Below the pieces are notes generated by a model that searched no databases, had not been told where the DNA came from, and saw only the letters and a list, made by a program, of their open reading frames with translations. A stretch of DNA of 64,000 nt, taken from assembly GCF_000699445.3 (NCBI RefSeq), contig NC_067201.1, positions 15,927,501 through 15,991,500 on the forward strand, in the 5' to 3' direction. Position numbers and translations under genes: made by a program. The stretch is from Schistosoma haematobium (lineage: Eukaryota; Platyhelminthes; Trematoda; Strigeidida; Schistosomatidae). Positions 11,101 through 22,600 of the stretch are shown here, in pieces (positions within the stretch are counted from its first letter, which is position 1; every line of letters starts with the position of its first letter).

Positions 11101-13659
11101 CATTATTTCAAGACCTAAAATCTGCACGATAGTTTGCGCAAAGTCCCAAGTCACTCGAACACTTCAATCAATTAGTTCAGTCATTTGTTTTTACATCATG
11201 AACTTTTAGTATAATTTGCATTTAATTTATTAATATTATCCCATTTACCAAAGTCAACATCCAAATGTGATTGGATTAGCACCGTATAGATTTAATTCGA
11301 TTCGATTGTTAAACGCTATATATTTCTTTGATGATTTTGATTACTACCCTAAAGAAGTTCAAACAAGTTTGCTGGAAGAAGCGTTGGGATTATTAAAATT
11401 TCAATTGCTAAGATTAGGTCAAACATAAATTTAACATATAATTCTTTCTTATAACTGTTGAATAACCGTTTCTTGTGTTTTCTTTTGATCTCTACGATTA
11501 ATATGTTGCACACATTAGTTCTTAGAAATAACTTGGACGGCGACTCGATAAAACTTAATGCAACTAGGGACTAATCAGGTTAGAAATCAGAAATACTCTG
11601 AAACTTTTTCTCAAAAGCATCACCATTGATAACAGTGTGAGCCCATTCTTATACTATTAGTTTTCTACTATTACCGCGCATGCTGCTGTTCAACCGCCTA
11701 ATTTCAAATCCGTGCATATGGCCTTAAAATTATTAGAATTCATAACTATTCTATCTAACTCCACGCTCTATTTCATACTACTGTGCATTACTGTTCTATG
11801 CTCGATAATTGGCCTACCAGCTTTAACTGTCCGACATGTTTGCTCACTGTGCTGGAGGAATAAGTGTTTTCTCACAGGATGTGGAAAGCAGAGCCTGTAA
11901 ATAAGACATAACTGCATTTCATTCAACAACTTAAAGGAGCGTAACATAATGGAAGGGGCTGGAGTTATTGACCAGCAAGCAATGAGGGTGAGTGCGATTA
12001 TTTCAATCCGTACATGTTTGTGGGGCAAAACGCCTTGGTTATCTTCAGAATTTTAACAAGTCTTTCAGTTTGTTCATATGTTCACTGTCTCTGTGGTGCT
12101 GCAGTGCCTAGACAGCACTATAGGTTTGTGTTATGTCGTTCAATCCGTGATTCTGGTATTGCTGATCACATTTCAGAATAAACACACCAACAGACGTATT
12201 AAAAGAAAAACATAGGTCACACTGAAAGCAACCGTATCAATACCCATCAGCATATCTAGATAGACAGACACGAACCAAGCCAAACATATGACTATCGTAG
12301 GCCTGACCCGGATGCATACGCCAGCGAAATTACCCACTGTCGCTAACACTTTAGCATCAGTAAACAACACTGTGGGCATTGGGAAGGCTAATGATAAAAA
12401 TCTAGATCCCAGAAGACTAAAGATGGAGGAGTAATGTCAGACAAAACTCCATGATTTTATTTAGTGTTCCAATGACGAAGAGTAGCTTAATAAAATGTAG
12501 GTCAACCTTCGATAAAAGCGCACAATGAGACATCGTGGTGTCATTTGACCCTGATTATCAACCCACGCTTTAGAACAGATAGATAATAATTCCGACAGTG
12601 AGACACGTTGTACAGGCAAAAAAACTACAGCGGACAGTCCTCACGGAACTAGCCAACACACTTTAGGAAGTCACCTGCTGAAAACCCAGAAAACAGTGGC
12701 AGCTATAGAGGATTAACGTAATATGAAACAACTGAGGAATAAACTAGGGAAAATTAGAAACATGTGCTTTCTGTTAAATCTGAAGATCATGGTCCTAACT
12801 GCAACATGTCTAACATTAAGCATCATGAATGGAAGGGTGGGTCTGTGAGGTATAACATTTTTTAGATAAAATATAGTACACGAAACAGGGGGTGGGATGA
12901 CGGTATACATTAACATTCGCTTCAAAACCGCATCATCACATAGCATCGACTTAACCAAGAAGACAGAATCGCGCTGGTATTCCTTCGCTATGAACGTCAC
13001 GAAGCAACTGGGTAGAGGAATATATCGACTTCGTTCAGGTCCAAACAGCAAAACTATGAAATTGTACAGGCGATACTTAGTCTATCATACCCGGAACTTG
13101 ACCAGATATTACAAGCCGGAGATTTTGACACTCCATCCTTAAATCTCAGCAAGAGCTACATCCCCTAAAATGTAGTTTCATAAACGTCTTGCGAACAGCC
13201 ATTAGAGGTTCAGGACTAATTGAACATATGGATGATGCCACGAGATCAATCCTGGACAAAATACCCTCAAAGCTACGTTGTTTATCGACAAACAATCAGC
13301 TTCTATTTGACGGTTTCCGTGTCCATGCCCATAATACAGTAGCGATCATGATATGGTCATGTTTGACGTTGTCACAAACGAGATACTTCGGAGGGACCAC
13401 AATGTTCTTTACTCTAGCTACATTGAAGCAGACTACACGGCAATGTGTGAGCTTGTTCAATGCTAACCCTGACTACGAGTGTGTTGGAGGCTTATATTAT
13501 GCATCCAGTGGGGGGTAGTGAGAAACGTCACTCGGAATCCTATCGAACACAATGAAACTCAGGGTCATGACACAAGCGGAAAGCAAAGAACCCGGGTTAG
13601 GCGACGCACGTAACGCTTGCTACATGCCAAACGGAGAACTTGGCACAACTGGAAAGTCT
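8156..13659. other. Unassigned DNA, no gene recognised
   Basis: Five and a half kb with only short open frames on both strands. I found no conserved domain, no set of phase-compatible exons and no identifiable element end. The right part (12700-13600) may hold 5' portions of the CR1/Jockey-like relic that is recognisable from about 13660, but I could not support that from motifs. Confidence 0.4.
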
Positions 13660-14310
13660 CCTTGAAGGACTATGAACGTAACTTACATAATATTGAGAAA
13701 CAGATGCCATGCCAAAGTTCTAGGCAATCGGAGATGTTTTCATTCCAAACTAGCAGCCGAACCGAAAACCAACACTAAATATTTCTACAGATTCATGAAT
13801 AAGAGTAAACCTACGGACCAGGGATTTGTACTTGTAAACAGACAAATCACCAGTTGAGGGTCTGAGTGATCTCTAACTAACTTCTGGGTTACTAGTCGAA
13901 AAACTAGAATTCTTGCGCCCAGGAAAACCGTCAGGTTTTGAGCATTCGAGATACAACCCTGAAACAGTGCACAGAGGCTACTGGCACACCACTGTGAGGC
14001 CTGTTCAGGCGCACTAGATTCACACCAACTTTCAAGGAAACGGAAGCAGGCCAACCTATCTCCATTTTTGAAAATTCGGATAGAATAGATCCAGTCTCTT
14101 ACAGACCAGTTGCAGTACTCCCAGTGTCGTCAAAGGTGATGGAAGGACTACTAAATAGAAGAATTAAAGAATGAATGGGTAAAAATGACATACTTCGGCA
14201 AGTTCAGCAGTGTTTAGTTTTGGAAAACTGTACAACCTACTGGAACCATAGTATACCAGTTGATGTAATATTGCTCGATTTAGTGAAAGCCATCGGCACA
14301 GTACTGCATG
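13660..14310 (+). mobile_element. CR1/Jockey-like LINE relic (linker and first RT motifs)
   Basis: Translated pieces in shifting frames resemble the region between endonuclease and reverse transcriptase of CR1/Jockey-type LINEs: KTNTKYFYRFMNKSKPTD near 13770, then DPVSYRPVAVLPVSSKVMEG near 14090-14150 (RT motif 1, usually NYRPISLLPVLSKV), then IPVDVILLDLVKAIGTV near 14247-14300 (RT motif A, usually DVIFLDFSKAFDTV). Stops and frame changes show it is dead. Homology ends abruptly near 14310, upstream of an RTE segment. Clade is uncertain. Confidence 0.55.
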
Positions 14311-14733
14311 TACTCCTCACACCAAAGAGTGGAAAGACGAGTTTCACTGCCCTACTTCGTATCACTCTCATTAACATTTGTGTTTGCCCTCTCACTCGTT
14401 CAAGACGTGAAGGCAAGGATTGGCAAAACAAGGACAGCATTCTTACAGTTGAAGAACATATGGAACTCAAAACAACTATCAACCAATACCAAAGTCACAA
14501 TCTTCAATACGAATGTTAAGACAGTCCTACTGTATGGAGTTGAAACTTGGAGAACTACAACAACCATCATCAAAAATGTACAAGTATTTCTAAACAATTG
14601 TCTACATAAGATACTGAATGTCCGTTAGCTAGATACCATCAGCAACAACCTACTGTGGGAGAGAACAAACTAACTTACAGCTGAAGAGGAGATCAGGAAA
14701 AGACACTGGGAATGGATAGGACATACATTGAGG

Positions 14734-14740
14734 GAATTAG
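14734..14740. repeat. Target-site duplication left of CR1 insertion (GAATTAG)
   Basis: Repeated at 15673-15679 on the other side of the insertion. With one copy removed the RTE coding frame runs through (HTLRELANCITRRALT). Confidence 0.8.
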
Positions 14741-15672
14741 TGCCCCAGGGTACAGTTTTGGGGCCAGTGCTATTCCTCTTGTATGTAAATGACCTTCCTT
14801 GTATCCTATCATCATCGGTCTTGCTATATGCTGACGATGTCAAGATATGGAGAACGATACGATGTGAGGGTGATAGCTTAGAACTTCAAAATGACCTGAA
14901 GAAGTTATCTGAATGGTCTCAAACATGGCAGTTGCCGATAAATACTTCCAAGTGTGTTGTGATGCATATCGGTCATCAAGGCACAGATACATACACGATG
15001 AATAACACTGAGCTACCTGTCGTCCAGACATATAATGACTTAGGAGTTATCGTTAGTCAAGACTTAAAGACTACTGCACACTGCCGTGCAATAGCCGCCA
15101 AAAGTTTTAGAACGTTATGGTCAATACGTAGGGCTTTTAGTCATGTCGACGCTAAGACGTTTTTGACTTTGTATACAGTGTTCGTTCGTCCTAAACTTGA
15201 GTACTGCATACAAGCGACTAGCCCTTGCTTAAAAAAGACAGTGAGCTTCCGGAAAAGGTTCAGAGAACGGCAACTAAGCTGATTCCCGGAATAGCGAAGC
15301 TTCCGTATGGAGTTCGACTGGCCAAGCTGAACCTTTTCCCGTTGTCATATCGTAGAACTAGAGGAGACATGATTACAGTCTACAAATTGCTTAGTGATAA
15401 ATTTGCACCTAATATGCCCTCATTTTTCTCGTCTTCCAGAACAGAGAATTTACGAGGACACTCCAAAAAAGTTCATATGCCGAGAACAAATTACTTATCA
15501 GCTGACTATCGACTTTCCCATCGAATCATCAACGAGTGGAATTCACTACCTCAGCACGTGGTTGAGGCTCCATCCGTCGACTCTTTCAAAAGAAAGTTGG
15601 ATCAACTGAGAGACCACCATTGCCAGGACTAACATAGGCCATCGAGCCTCCTGTCCTTCCCAAACTGAAACT
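14741..15672 (+). mobile_element. 5'-truncated CR1-like LINE inserted into the RTE copy
   Basis: A 932-bp insertion flanked by the 7-bp duplication GAATTAG (14734-14740 and 15673-15679). It begins inside the reverse transcriptase just before the VPQGTVLGPVLF motif and ends in AAACTGAAAC, a short 3' repeat of the kind CR1 elements carry instead of poly-A. It resembles schistosome Perere-type CR1 elements, from memory. Confidence 0.85.
14744..15632 (+). pseudogene. CR1-like reverse transcriptase C-terminal half, one frameshift
   Basis: Open from the 5' truncation: PQGTVLGPVLFLLYVNDLP, catalytic YADD at 14827-14838, then the thumb region (LPINTSKCVVMHIG, YNDLGVIVSQDLK) and VFVRPKLEYC. Near 15225, at an A-rich run, the frame changes, and the C-terminal domain continues (LRGHSKKVHMPRTNY, NEWNSLPQHVVEAPS, DSFKRKLD) to TAA at 15630-15632. 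The ORF is otherwise well preserved, so the insertion is relatively young. The endonuclease and N-terminal RT are absent because of 5' truncation. Confidence 0.85.
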
Positions 15673-15679
15673 GAATTAG
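15673..15679. repeat. Target-site duplication right of CR1 insertion (GAATTAG)
   Basis: Partner of 14734-14740. Confidence 0.8.
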
Positions 15680-15895
15680 CAAATTGCATTACGAGGCGAG
15701 CGCTAACTTGAAATCCTAAAGGGAAACGTTAAAGAGGAAGGCCAAACAGCGCATTGTGTCGGCAATTGGAAGCAGACAGGAAAAGGATGAATAGCAACTG
15801 GAAACAACTAGAAAGGATTGGCTAGGACAATGTTGGATAGAGAATGATGGTGGACGGCCTATATCCCTCCATGAAGGGTGACAAGCGTAAGTAAG

Positions 15896-16291
15896 TGGAT
15901 ATGTTACCACCCACTGGACATTACCAGATACCTAGAACCGTTCCGAAACAACAAGAAGGGGTCGAAAAAAATCAGTCGGTTTATACAATCTCTTGACAAC
16001 GATGTTTGAACTGTCCTGGGTTTTTTCAATAGTATCGAGAAAGATTTAGATATCAATGAATACTTTAACAGTGTATAACCTAAGACATTACTGTCTACAA
16101 CCCACAAACTCTACTAAGAACCTCCAGTTCAGAAAAACCATGAATCGCCGCTTAACCGTGAGCCAAATAACCATCGAATTTCTTTTCTTATCTCGAAGTT
16201 TGTCGTTGAATAGATTGGACATTGGAACGTAGAGGATATTAACAAAGAATTTGTTGTTAGCTCAAGCGCTTACGTTGAATTTTCGAGCACG
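15896..16291. other. Intergenic DNA before SNRPE
   Basis: About 400 bp between the RTE 3' end and the SNRPE start codon. It should hold the SNRPE promoter and 5' UTR; no TATA-like element could be singled out. Confidence 0.4.
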
Positions 16292-16715
16292 ATGCACAGA
16301 GAGGGCGGTAGATCTTACAAAGCTATCCAACCTCCTATTGTAAGTTTCTTTGTTGTATGCTTATTGTTAACTGCAGGGTGTTGTTTATAATTTCTTGCAG
16401 AAGGTATTTTGTTGAAACGACTGTCTATGTAATACTTCTTCCTAGAAAGCACGTGTGAGGGTATGGCTGTATGAACAGTGTAACTTACGAATTGAAGGAG
16501 TGATAATTGTACGTCAGTAATTTGTTGCTCACCACTGTACACAGGGTTTTGACGAGTATATGAACCTAGTGTTGGCTGACGCTTGTGAAAGGCACATGAA
16601 GTCAGGAGCTAAAAAACCTTTGGGTTAGTATTGTAATTTCATTTCGAGTTGTTTCCTTGCAGGAAGGATCCTCTTAAAAGGAGAGACTATAACGCTCGTC
16701 CAGGTTGCGAACTAA
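16292..16715 (+). CDS. SNRPE: Small nuclear ribonucleoprotein E (Sm-E), complete five-exon gene
   Basis: Sm-E is one of seven Sm proteins that form the ring on U1, U2, U4 and U5 snRNAs in the nucleus. Exons: 16292-16339, 16377-16403 (27 nt), 16446-16508, 16545-16623, 16663-16715; introns of 37, 42, 36 and 39 nt, all GT-AG with consistent phases (0,0,0,1). The joined frame gives 89 residues ending in TAA; human Sm-E has 92. Matches to human from memory: exon 2 GVVYNFLQK against NLIFRYLQN, exon 3 VRVWLYEQCNLRIEGVII against IQVWLYEQVNMRIEGCII, exon 4 GFDEYMNLVLADA against GFDEYMNLVLDDA (Sm1), exon 5 GRILLKGETITLVQVAN against GRIMLKGDNITLLQSVS (Sm2). No stop or frameshift. The exons are too short to appear as a long ORF. 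Confidence is high because five exons align end to end. Confidence 0.95.
16377..16403 (+). other. SNRPE: 27-nt micro-exon of SNRPE
   Basis: Nine codons (GVVYNFLQK) between a 37-nt and a 42-nt intron. It aligns without gaps to the INLIFRYLQNR part of Sm-E, the segment just ahead of the Sm1 fold. An internal TTGCAG/AAG could act as a competing acceptor but would remove eight codons. Confidence 0.85.
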
Positions 16716-18155
16716 CGGAGTTATTTCAGATTCTGATAAATCACTTGATATTTCCCACTTTGTACGTTAAAGTACATATAAAACCATTTGATGTAATTCT
16801 TTGTAGTGTTAGACTTGTTTCTTTAATGTGTTATTCGTAATAATTCAACTCTCCAGTGATATCATATATAAGAGGATATGGCGAAGGTTATCGTTGCATT
16901 CATATTCGACCTATTAAGATGTCTAAAACTGTATCTTTTCCTGTTCACTTTGTTAGCAATAACTTATCATATTAATGACTTCCAAATCATTCACAGATCA
17001 CATTTAAGGAAAATTGTTTTGCTTTATCAAACGAAAAGGTATTGCTTTGAAAATAGACGAAAGTAGTTGTAGTGATTCTGACTTATAGGGTGATTAATAA
17101 TCTGCATAAGCTAATTCAGCGAAATTGTTGGCTCGATGGTTCATTTTATTTATTTTCATCGTTAGTTTTGCATAACTGACATGATGATGGCGGGACAACT
17201 CTATTTAGTAAAGAAGCTGTAGCTGAATGCTTTTCACAGGAATATGTTACTCGGCATTTCAATCTGCTGTCATTGGAGCTCCAAATTACTACTACATTGA
17301 TCTTAACTCAGCCTTTATGTTTTCTTAAAAAGTCCAAATCGATTACTTAGGCGTGTTAAAGCCCTAGTCGTACGAAAGTTCAAACCACCATGGTGTTAAA
17401 AAATATTGGTGCGTACCTTGATTTCATTGATTTACTATTCAGTTGTATGGCTCGCTAAGTTTTTCACACCGATCAATTTGCGCAGTTGACCTCTTTTTTA
17501 TGCATAAATGCTTCAACAGGTAAATATGATCAGATATTTCGAAATTCATTGGGCTTATATATCATAGTTCTGATAGTCTTGGTATTTTATTACATTATAT
17601 AAATTTATCAAAGGGACTAGTTGGACTTTTGATTACCTGGTTTTATTTTTGTTAGGGAGGTAATGGTATTGTAGGGGAAATTACGTGTACTCCTGACAAC
17701 TAGTATTCAGAATGTTTAGTAAACCTGATCTTATTTTCCAGGTTTTTCTCGTTACTTAGCTATAATTGGGTGTAATAATCTATTTGGTGTTTTATGGTAT
17801 TGGTTACAGTTAGGTCCTCGTACTTATTAATACAGATAGGTTTTTCTGAGGCTATAATGTGATGACGAATAATTCTAAATAAACGGAAACGGACCATCAT
17901 ATAAATTTATTTACGACTAGTCACTAAACGTATAGAAATATATATAGTGCATAAATAACACCAGTCAGTCAGCTACGACTTAGGGCCGGGCACATATATG
18001 CCACACCTCATTAGCAAAACAAGTTGAACACCAAATTCATCGAAGTAGTTACTTCAATGATAGAAATGTATAAAAGAGATTGCGTAATAGGGTATAATAC
18101 AAGGAGAAAGAATTGCTTCATGGGAAGAAAAGTATAAAAATTTTAATCTCGCGCT
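16716..18155. other. Unassigned DNA after SNRPE
   Basis: 3' UTR of SNRPE followed by AT-rich DNA. No canonical AATAAA was seen close to the stop. Short open frames (for example 16878-17066) have no recognisable family. Confidence 0.4.
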
Positions 18156-19375
18156 TTAAGGGAAAAGGATGTATACGCCTACGTTGTGATCGATCAAACT
18201 AATCCCTCTATGGTTATCGCAGGATGAATTTGACCCCTTATATATTGCGAAAATCAGTGGTTGTGACCAGTTAGGTGGGATTACGTCCAACTCCCAGATT
18301 TTAGCTAAAATATTAGTCAACCTAATCTCTAGAATTAGACCACCATACTTAAATACCTCTGAAGCCAATGCATCTGGACCAGCTGCTCTTCCTCTTTTCA
18401 GATTAGCTATAGCCTTTTGAACTTTAGCTTGAGTCGGGGGACCTACTTTAGAACTCTATTCACGCTGTCTGGAAATGGTGGGTTGTTGTAGAGTTGCTGA
18501 AGGCCAACTGAACTGCTCCTTAAAGTGTTCCGCCCATTATTTTAAACGTCTGGGCTGGAAGCAGATGAAAGTGTTGTCTTGTTCCGATATGGTCTCACTC
18601 ATACTTCGTTTTTTAGTTCCAATTTCCTTTATGAGTCTGAAGGGTTGTCCTGTGTTACCTACAGCAGCCGCCTTTTCTATCTCTTTTGCTATCGTTGCCC
18701 GCCACTGCCCACAGTCGTTCCATAGACTTTTGCTTAACCTAGGTCTGATTTGCTTTCGCTCATCATCGTGTTGACAGCCTGATGATATGACTTGACGAGA
18801 ATCCATCAGTGCAATAGTCCTAGAAGAAATCCATTGGTTTTTTGTAACTGGTTCAAATCACTAACAGATGTCACTGCTATTTGTATATCTTTTCAAGCAA
18901 CATCTAGATCGGCCTCGTTTTCAGAACTACCTAGGTGTGGCCTCAGTCGTTCCTGGAACCTACTTTTGATTTTATCATTACTCAACTCAATTATAATGTG
19001 GTTTTCCTGCGTCCAGAGAGGCGCAGGTATATGCATGATCGGAGTCTAAGCAAGTATTCCAGAACGAGCAACAATCTTCTATCGACTCTCTCCAAATATG
19101 ATTGATGGCAATATGGTCTATTTGAGTCCATCGTTGGTTTGGTGCAGGGGGTCGCCGTATAAGATGATGTCTCCTTATGTTTAAAATTGGTGTTTGCTAG
19201 AAATAAACGATTGTCTGAGCACAGTTGCAGCAAACGATCACCATTATCTGTTCGCTGAGCCGGAATGCTAAGACCACCCTTGAACTTACTTTTTTTTTCA
19301 GGTACCTCTAGAAGAACGCTTTCACGTTGTGGGCTAGCACCCAAAATCACTGTATTCATAATCAATATCTCTCTT
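18156..19375 (-). mobile_element. Inverted 5' part of a second RTE-like LINE (endonuclease to early RT)
   Basis: Read on the minus strand from 19375 down, the translation gives the end of an AP-type endonuclease (RTDNGDRLLQLCSDN, LFLANTNFKH), a linker (WRATIAKEIEKAAAVGN, SMSETISEQD) and the start of reverse transcriptase (LAKIWELDVIPPNWSQPLI, SSCDNHRGISL near 18200). These fit a schistosome RTE-like LINE family different from the SR2-like one. Frames shift near 19120 and 18540. The RT homology stops near 18156. Confidence 0.75.
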
Positions 19376-19432
19376 GAATTCCTATCATTCCTCCTATATC
19401 AACTTTCAACTCTAAACTTGCTCATTTAGTTG

Positions 19433-19620
19433 GTGTCTGACGAAATCTCAGCACAGATTCGGGAAGCTCGTTTGGCTTTTGCCAACTTACGTCGCCTATG
19501 GTGAAGGTGAGATATCCGTATATCAATTAAGGGACGAGTATACTGCCCAACAGTTCGTTATGTTCTACTTTACGACTGCGCAACGTTGCCATTAAGAGTA
19601 TAAGATATTCGTAAGCTAAT
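19433..19620 (+). mobile_element. Sense 3' part of the second RTE-like LINE
   Basis: Plus-strand translation VSDEISAQIREARLAFANL, then DIRISIKGRVY and VRYVLLYDCATLPLRV matches the post-RT region of the same family seen at 55030-55806. In-frame TGA codons after the LRRLW segment show decay. It starts about 60 bp after the inverted endonuclease part, so the two together look like one element with an inverted 5' half. Confidence 0.7.
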
Positions 19621-21170
19621 AGTTGTGGTTAGGGACTTCGTAACATGTGGAAATAAAATGTTGACGTGATGAAGTGTAACAAATATGACGTGAAAAAAGA
19701 AGTACGTTGTTGTAAGATTAAAATATCAGTAGCGAAGGAGACAGTGGTCACTGCGTTCCGAACACTAGTGGCTAAAGCCGGGATGGGGAAAAAAGTTGAA
19801 TAAATCCCTCTGGTTTACCTAGTTTTGGCTTTAATAAACCTGATGCACTGCCAAGACGGACGCACACTTTTTGGTTAGATTTTGATCACCTTGTAGCTGA
19901 CTAAAAGCTGAATTTATTTTGACCACTGTCCACAAGATAATTGACTGAGGCGCCTCTGATCAAAACATAGGAGGATGGAATGTAAGTACAATTAATTTTT
20001 ACAAGTATTCAAATGTGATTCAACTGGATTTTTAGTGGTTGTTCAAGAGGAAAATTGATATATACCCAAGAACCCAGAACACCATAACCTATTAATATTC
20101 CTCATTTTACCGTTAAATATAATTAAGTTTGTACCTGGAGGCACCAGTGACTTGGTGCCACTAGATATAGTAGCCCGTTCCATGAATTACAAAATTGAAA
20201 AAATCTCCCTAACGTAAGAAAAATCGTTACTTATTATACGTACAAGTGTTTCATTATGACAAATGTTTTTGTTCAGAAAATCTGTAATACTATCCCCTAT
20301 TTGACTTGCTATAATTTTTAAGCTTATTTGAAATATATATTTTTTAAAAACACTATATGAACGTCGAACTAAGCATTGATATTTTGTTTGCAGATACACT
20401 GAACATTTCCAAGTGGTTTATTCTAGAGATAAAAGTTACAGTGATTTAGTCCGATTATTTAGTTATTTCCATGCCTAAATTTTACTAGCAATCAAGTAAT
20501 GATTTAGAGAGCATCTAACTTACTAGTGGTAATTTCTGGTAAAGTATTCATACTTCATGAGTTGAATATTTCATAGAAAATCTTAAGAATGGTTCATCAG
20601 TTGATTAGAACGAGACGGTTAAGACTGATTCCAGGTACTAAGTTATTTATTCATCTCAAACCTACGTTGTAGCACAACGATCTTGCATAAAGTTCATTCC
20701 TCTAATTAATTCATGTGCACCTTTTTTAATAAAATATATTTTTAATACTACAAAATCATGTGATTTTCGTTTTGAATAAAGTTACCTACAAGAAAGTAGG
20801 CGTAAACTGTTAAGAACAATAAAATATCACAAAAGAAATCTTACTTCAATATATAAATATTGAAGTCCTTACTTTAACCAGACAATATTGATTATATGAC
20901 TTAATTATGATCTAATTATTTTTCCAATAAACCTATAACAGGACGCAGCATCATCCCATTAGGTTGCTCTAAATTTCATTTACATAATTCTATCTTACCA
21001 CAAACTTGCACATTATTCAAAATATTCTTAAATTACAAATTTAATAACAAAGAAGCAGATTAATTTCCAGATGGTTATTAAACTTGCTGTTAACCTCTAG
21101 ATTCCATAGAATGAGTAAGTGATAATCTATCCAACTGAATATAGCATTGCTAGTAGACACTGAGAAGTAA
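19621..21170. other. Unassigned AT-rich DNA
   Basis: No recognisable gene or element end. Short minus-strand frame at 20187-20399 has no motif. Confidence 0.4.
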
Positions 21171-21179
21171 TCATTTCAG

Positions 21180-22600
21180 ACACACGATTCCTTTTTTTGA
21201 TGGAGTTTTGTCCTCTGAGCTGGATTGTTTGGTCGTGGAGTTTTGATCGTTCTTCTGAACGACATCATCAGCACAAACTTCAGATTGAAGTAAAATGTTC
21301 GAATTTCTCCATATGCGTTTCACAGCTTGTTCTGTACACCTCGACGTTGACTGGTTCTTATTGACCTTAAATTTGTCATTGTTTACTTTGTTTTGGTTGT
21401 CTCTCATTGATTTAATTTTTGTTCCTATATTTGTGCATAATTTTGCTGATTGGTTCGTAAATTGGATCGATTTCAACGTGCTTGTTGACTGCTGAGTGCC
21501 AAGCTTCTAGAAACTCTCTGATGTTTTTGGAATTTCCTCTGTCCATGATTTCCACATTTTTCCAATCGAATGGGTGTCCGCAGTTGTCCACGTGCATTAA
21601 TATAAGTGAGGAAGTATTATGGCGTTTGACTGCTAATTGATGTTCATGTAGGCGAAGGTGGCGTCCACTTTGTCCGATGTAGTGTTTTTCGCAGTTGGCA
21701 CAATTTATTTTGTAGACGATGTTTGATTTGTCTTCTTTTGTTATTTCATCCTTTGGTTTGCATAGGGCTGATTGTAGTGATTTTGTCGGTCTGTGTGCCA
21801 CATCTATCCCGAAGGCTTTCAGCAGTTACGTTGCGCTTTCTCATATGCCTTTTATGTATGGTAGGGTGATCCTTTGGTTGACTTCTGTGCTTGACTTAGT
21901 TTCTGATGCTGTGCGCGGTTGGTATTTTTTGATGAAGCTGATCGAGTAGCCGTTCTTTTGAAATCCGTCCTTCGGGTCTTTCTCTTTGTATTTTCGTGCT
22001 GCCAGTGTGTCCTCGCTCTTTTGAACAATGTGTGTACGCAGTTGGTTTTGTGAGCTCTTGGGTTGTTGCTATTGTAGTTGATAACTTGATCTGTATGTGT
22101 CGGTCCCAGTGTTATATATATTCAAGAATGGTGGTTTGTTGTTTGACTCCTGTTCCATTGTGAACTTGATGTCATCGATTATGTTGTTGATCAGCTTGTA
22201 AGTGTTTCTCAGTTCATTCTTTTTGACGATGACGAAGGTGTCGTTTACATAGCGAATCAGAATTTTTGGTTTGGTCACTAGTAATATCGCGGCTTCTAGT
22301 CTTTGCATCACTGCTTCTGCGATCAGTCCTGACGCTGGTGATCCCATTGGTGTCCCTTTCGTTTGTTCGTAGATTTTGTTGTTGAATTGAAAATACGTTG
22401 TTAGGCATAAATCAATGAGTTCTAGTAGACTTTGAATTTAAAGCTTCGTGTACTTAGTGAGATTTGTGTCGTTGAGGAAGAGCAGGGATATAGTTTCTTT
22501 TGCTAATCTTGGTTCAATCGAGGTGAATAACGCTGTTATATCGAAGGATATCATCAGTTCGTCGTTGTTGATTTACTGCACGGCCATTTTTGTATTTTTT
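21180..22600 (-). mobile_element. Penelope-like element fragment (RT and GIY-YIG endonuclease)
   Basis: Minus strand, 5'-truncated. From 22600 downward: RT motif A (MISFDITALFTSI), then TKGTPMGSPASGLIAEAVMQ (motif B, near 22355-22310), then RYVNDTF near 22250-22236 (motif C, normally YVDD, here the first Asp is Asn), a broken linker, and a GIY-YIG endonuclease with NCANCEKHYIGQSGRHLRL near 21710-21650. RT plus GIY-YIG in that order defines Penelope-like elements, which are known in schistosomes. Stops and frame changes lie at about 22440 and between 22070 and 21800. The 3' terminus (about 21200-21345) recurs at 40976 and 50306. Confidence 0.85.

Larger units (their letters stand above)
14403..15895 (+). 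mobile_element. SR2-like RTE retrotransposon 3' end, split by a CR1 insertion
   Basis: Two segments (14403-14740 and 15673-15895) join to the C-terminal part of an RTE-type ORF. The left segment translates as DVKARIGKTRTAFLQLKN, then VLLYGVETWRTTTTIIKN and EEEIRKRHWEWIGHTLR. The right segment continues with NCITRRALT and ends with NSNWKQLERI and GLYPSMKGDKRK before TAA at 15892-15894. I recognise this as the SR2-like RTE family of schistosomes. It is 5'-truncated, contains several stops, and is interrupted by the insertion at 14741-15672; removing that insertion and one target copy restores one continuous homology. Confidence 0.8.

Noticed and set aside
21295..21495. Hydrophobic plus-strand frame
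   Set aside because: Shadow of the Penelope-like element coded on the minus strand.
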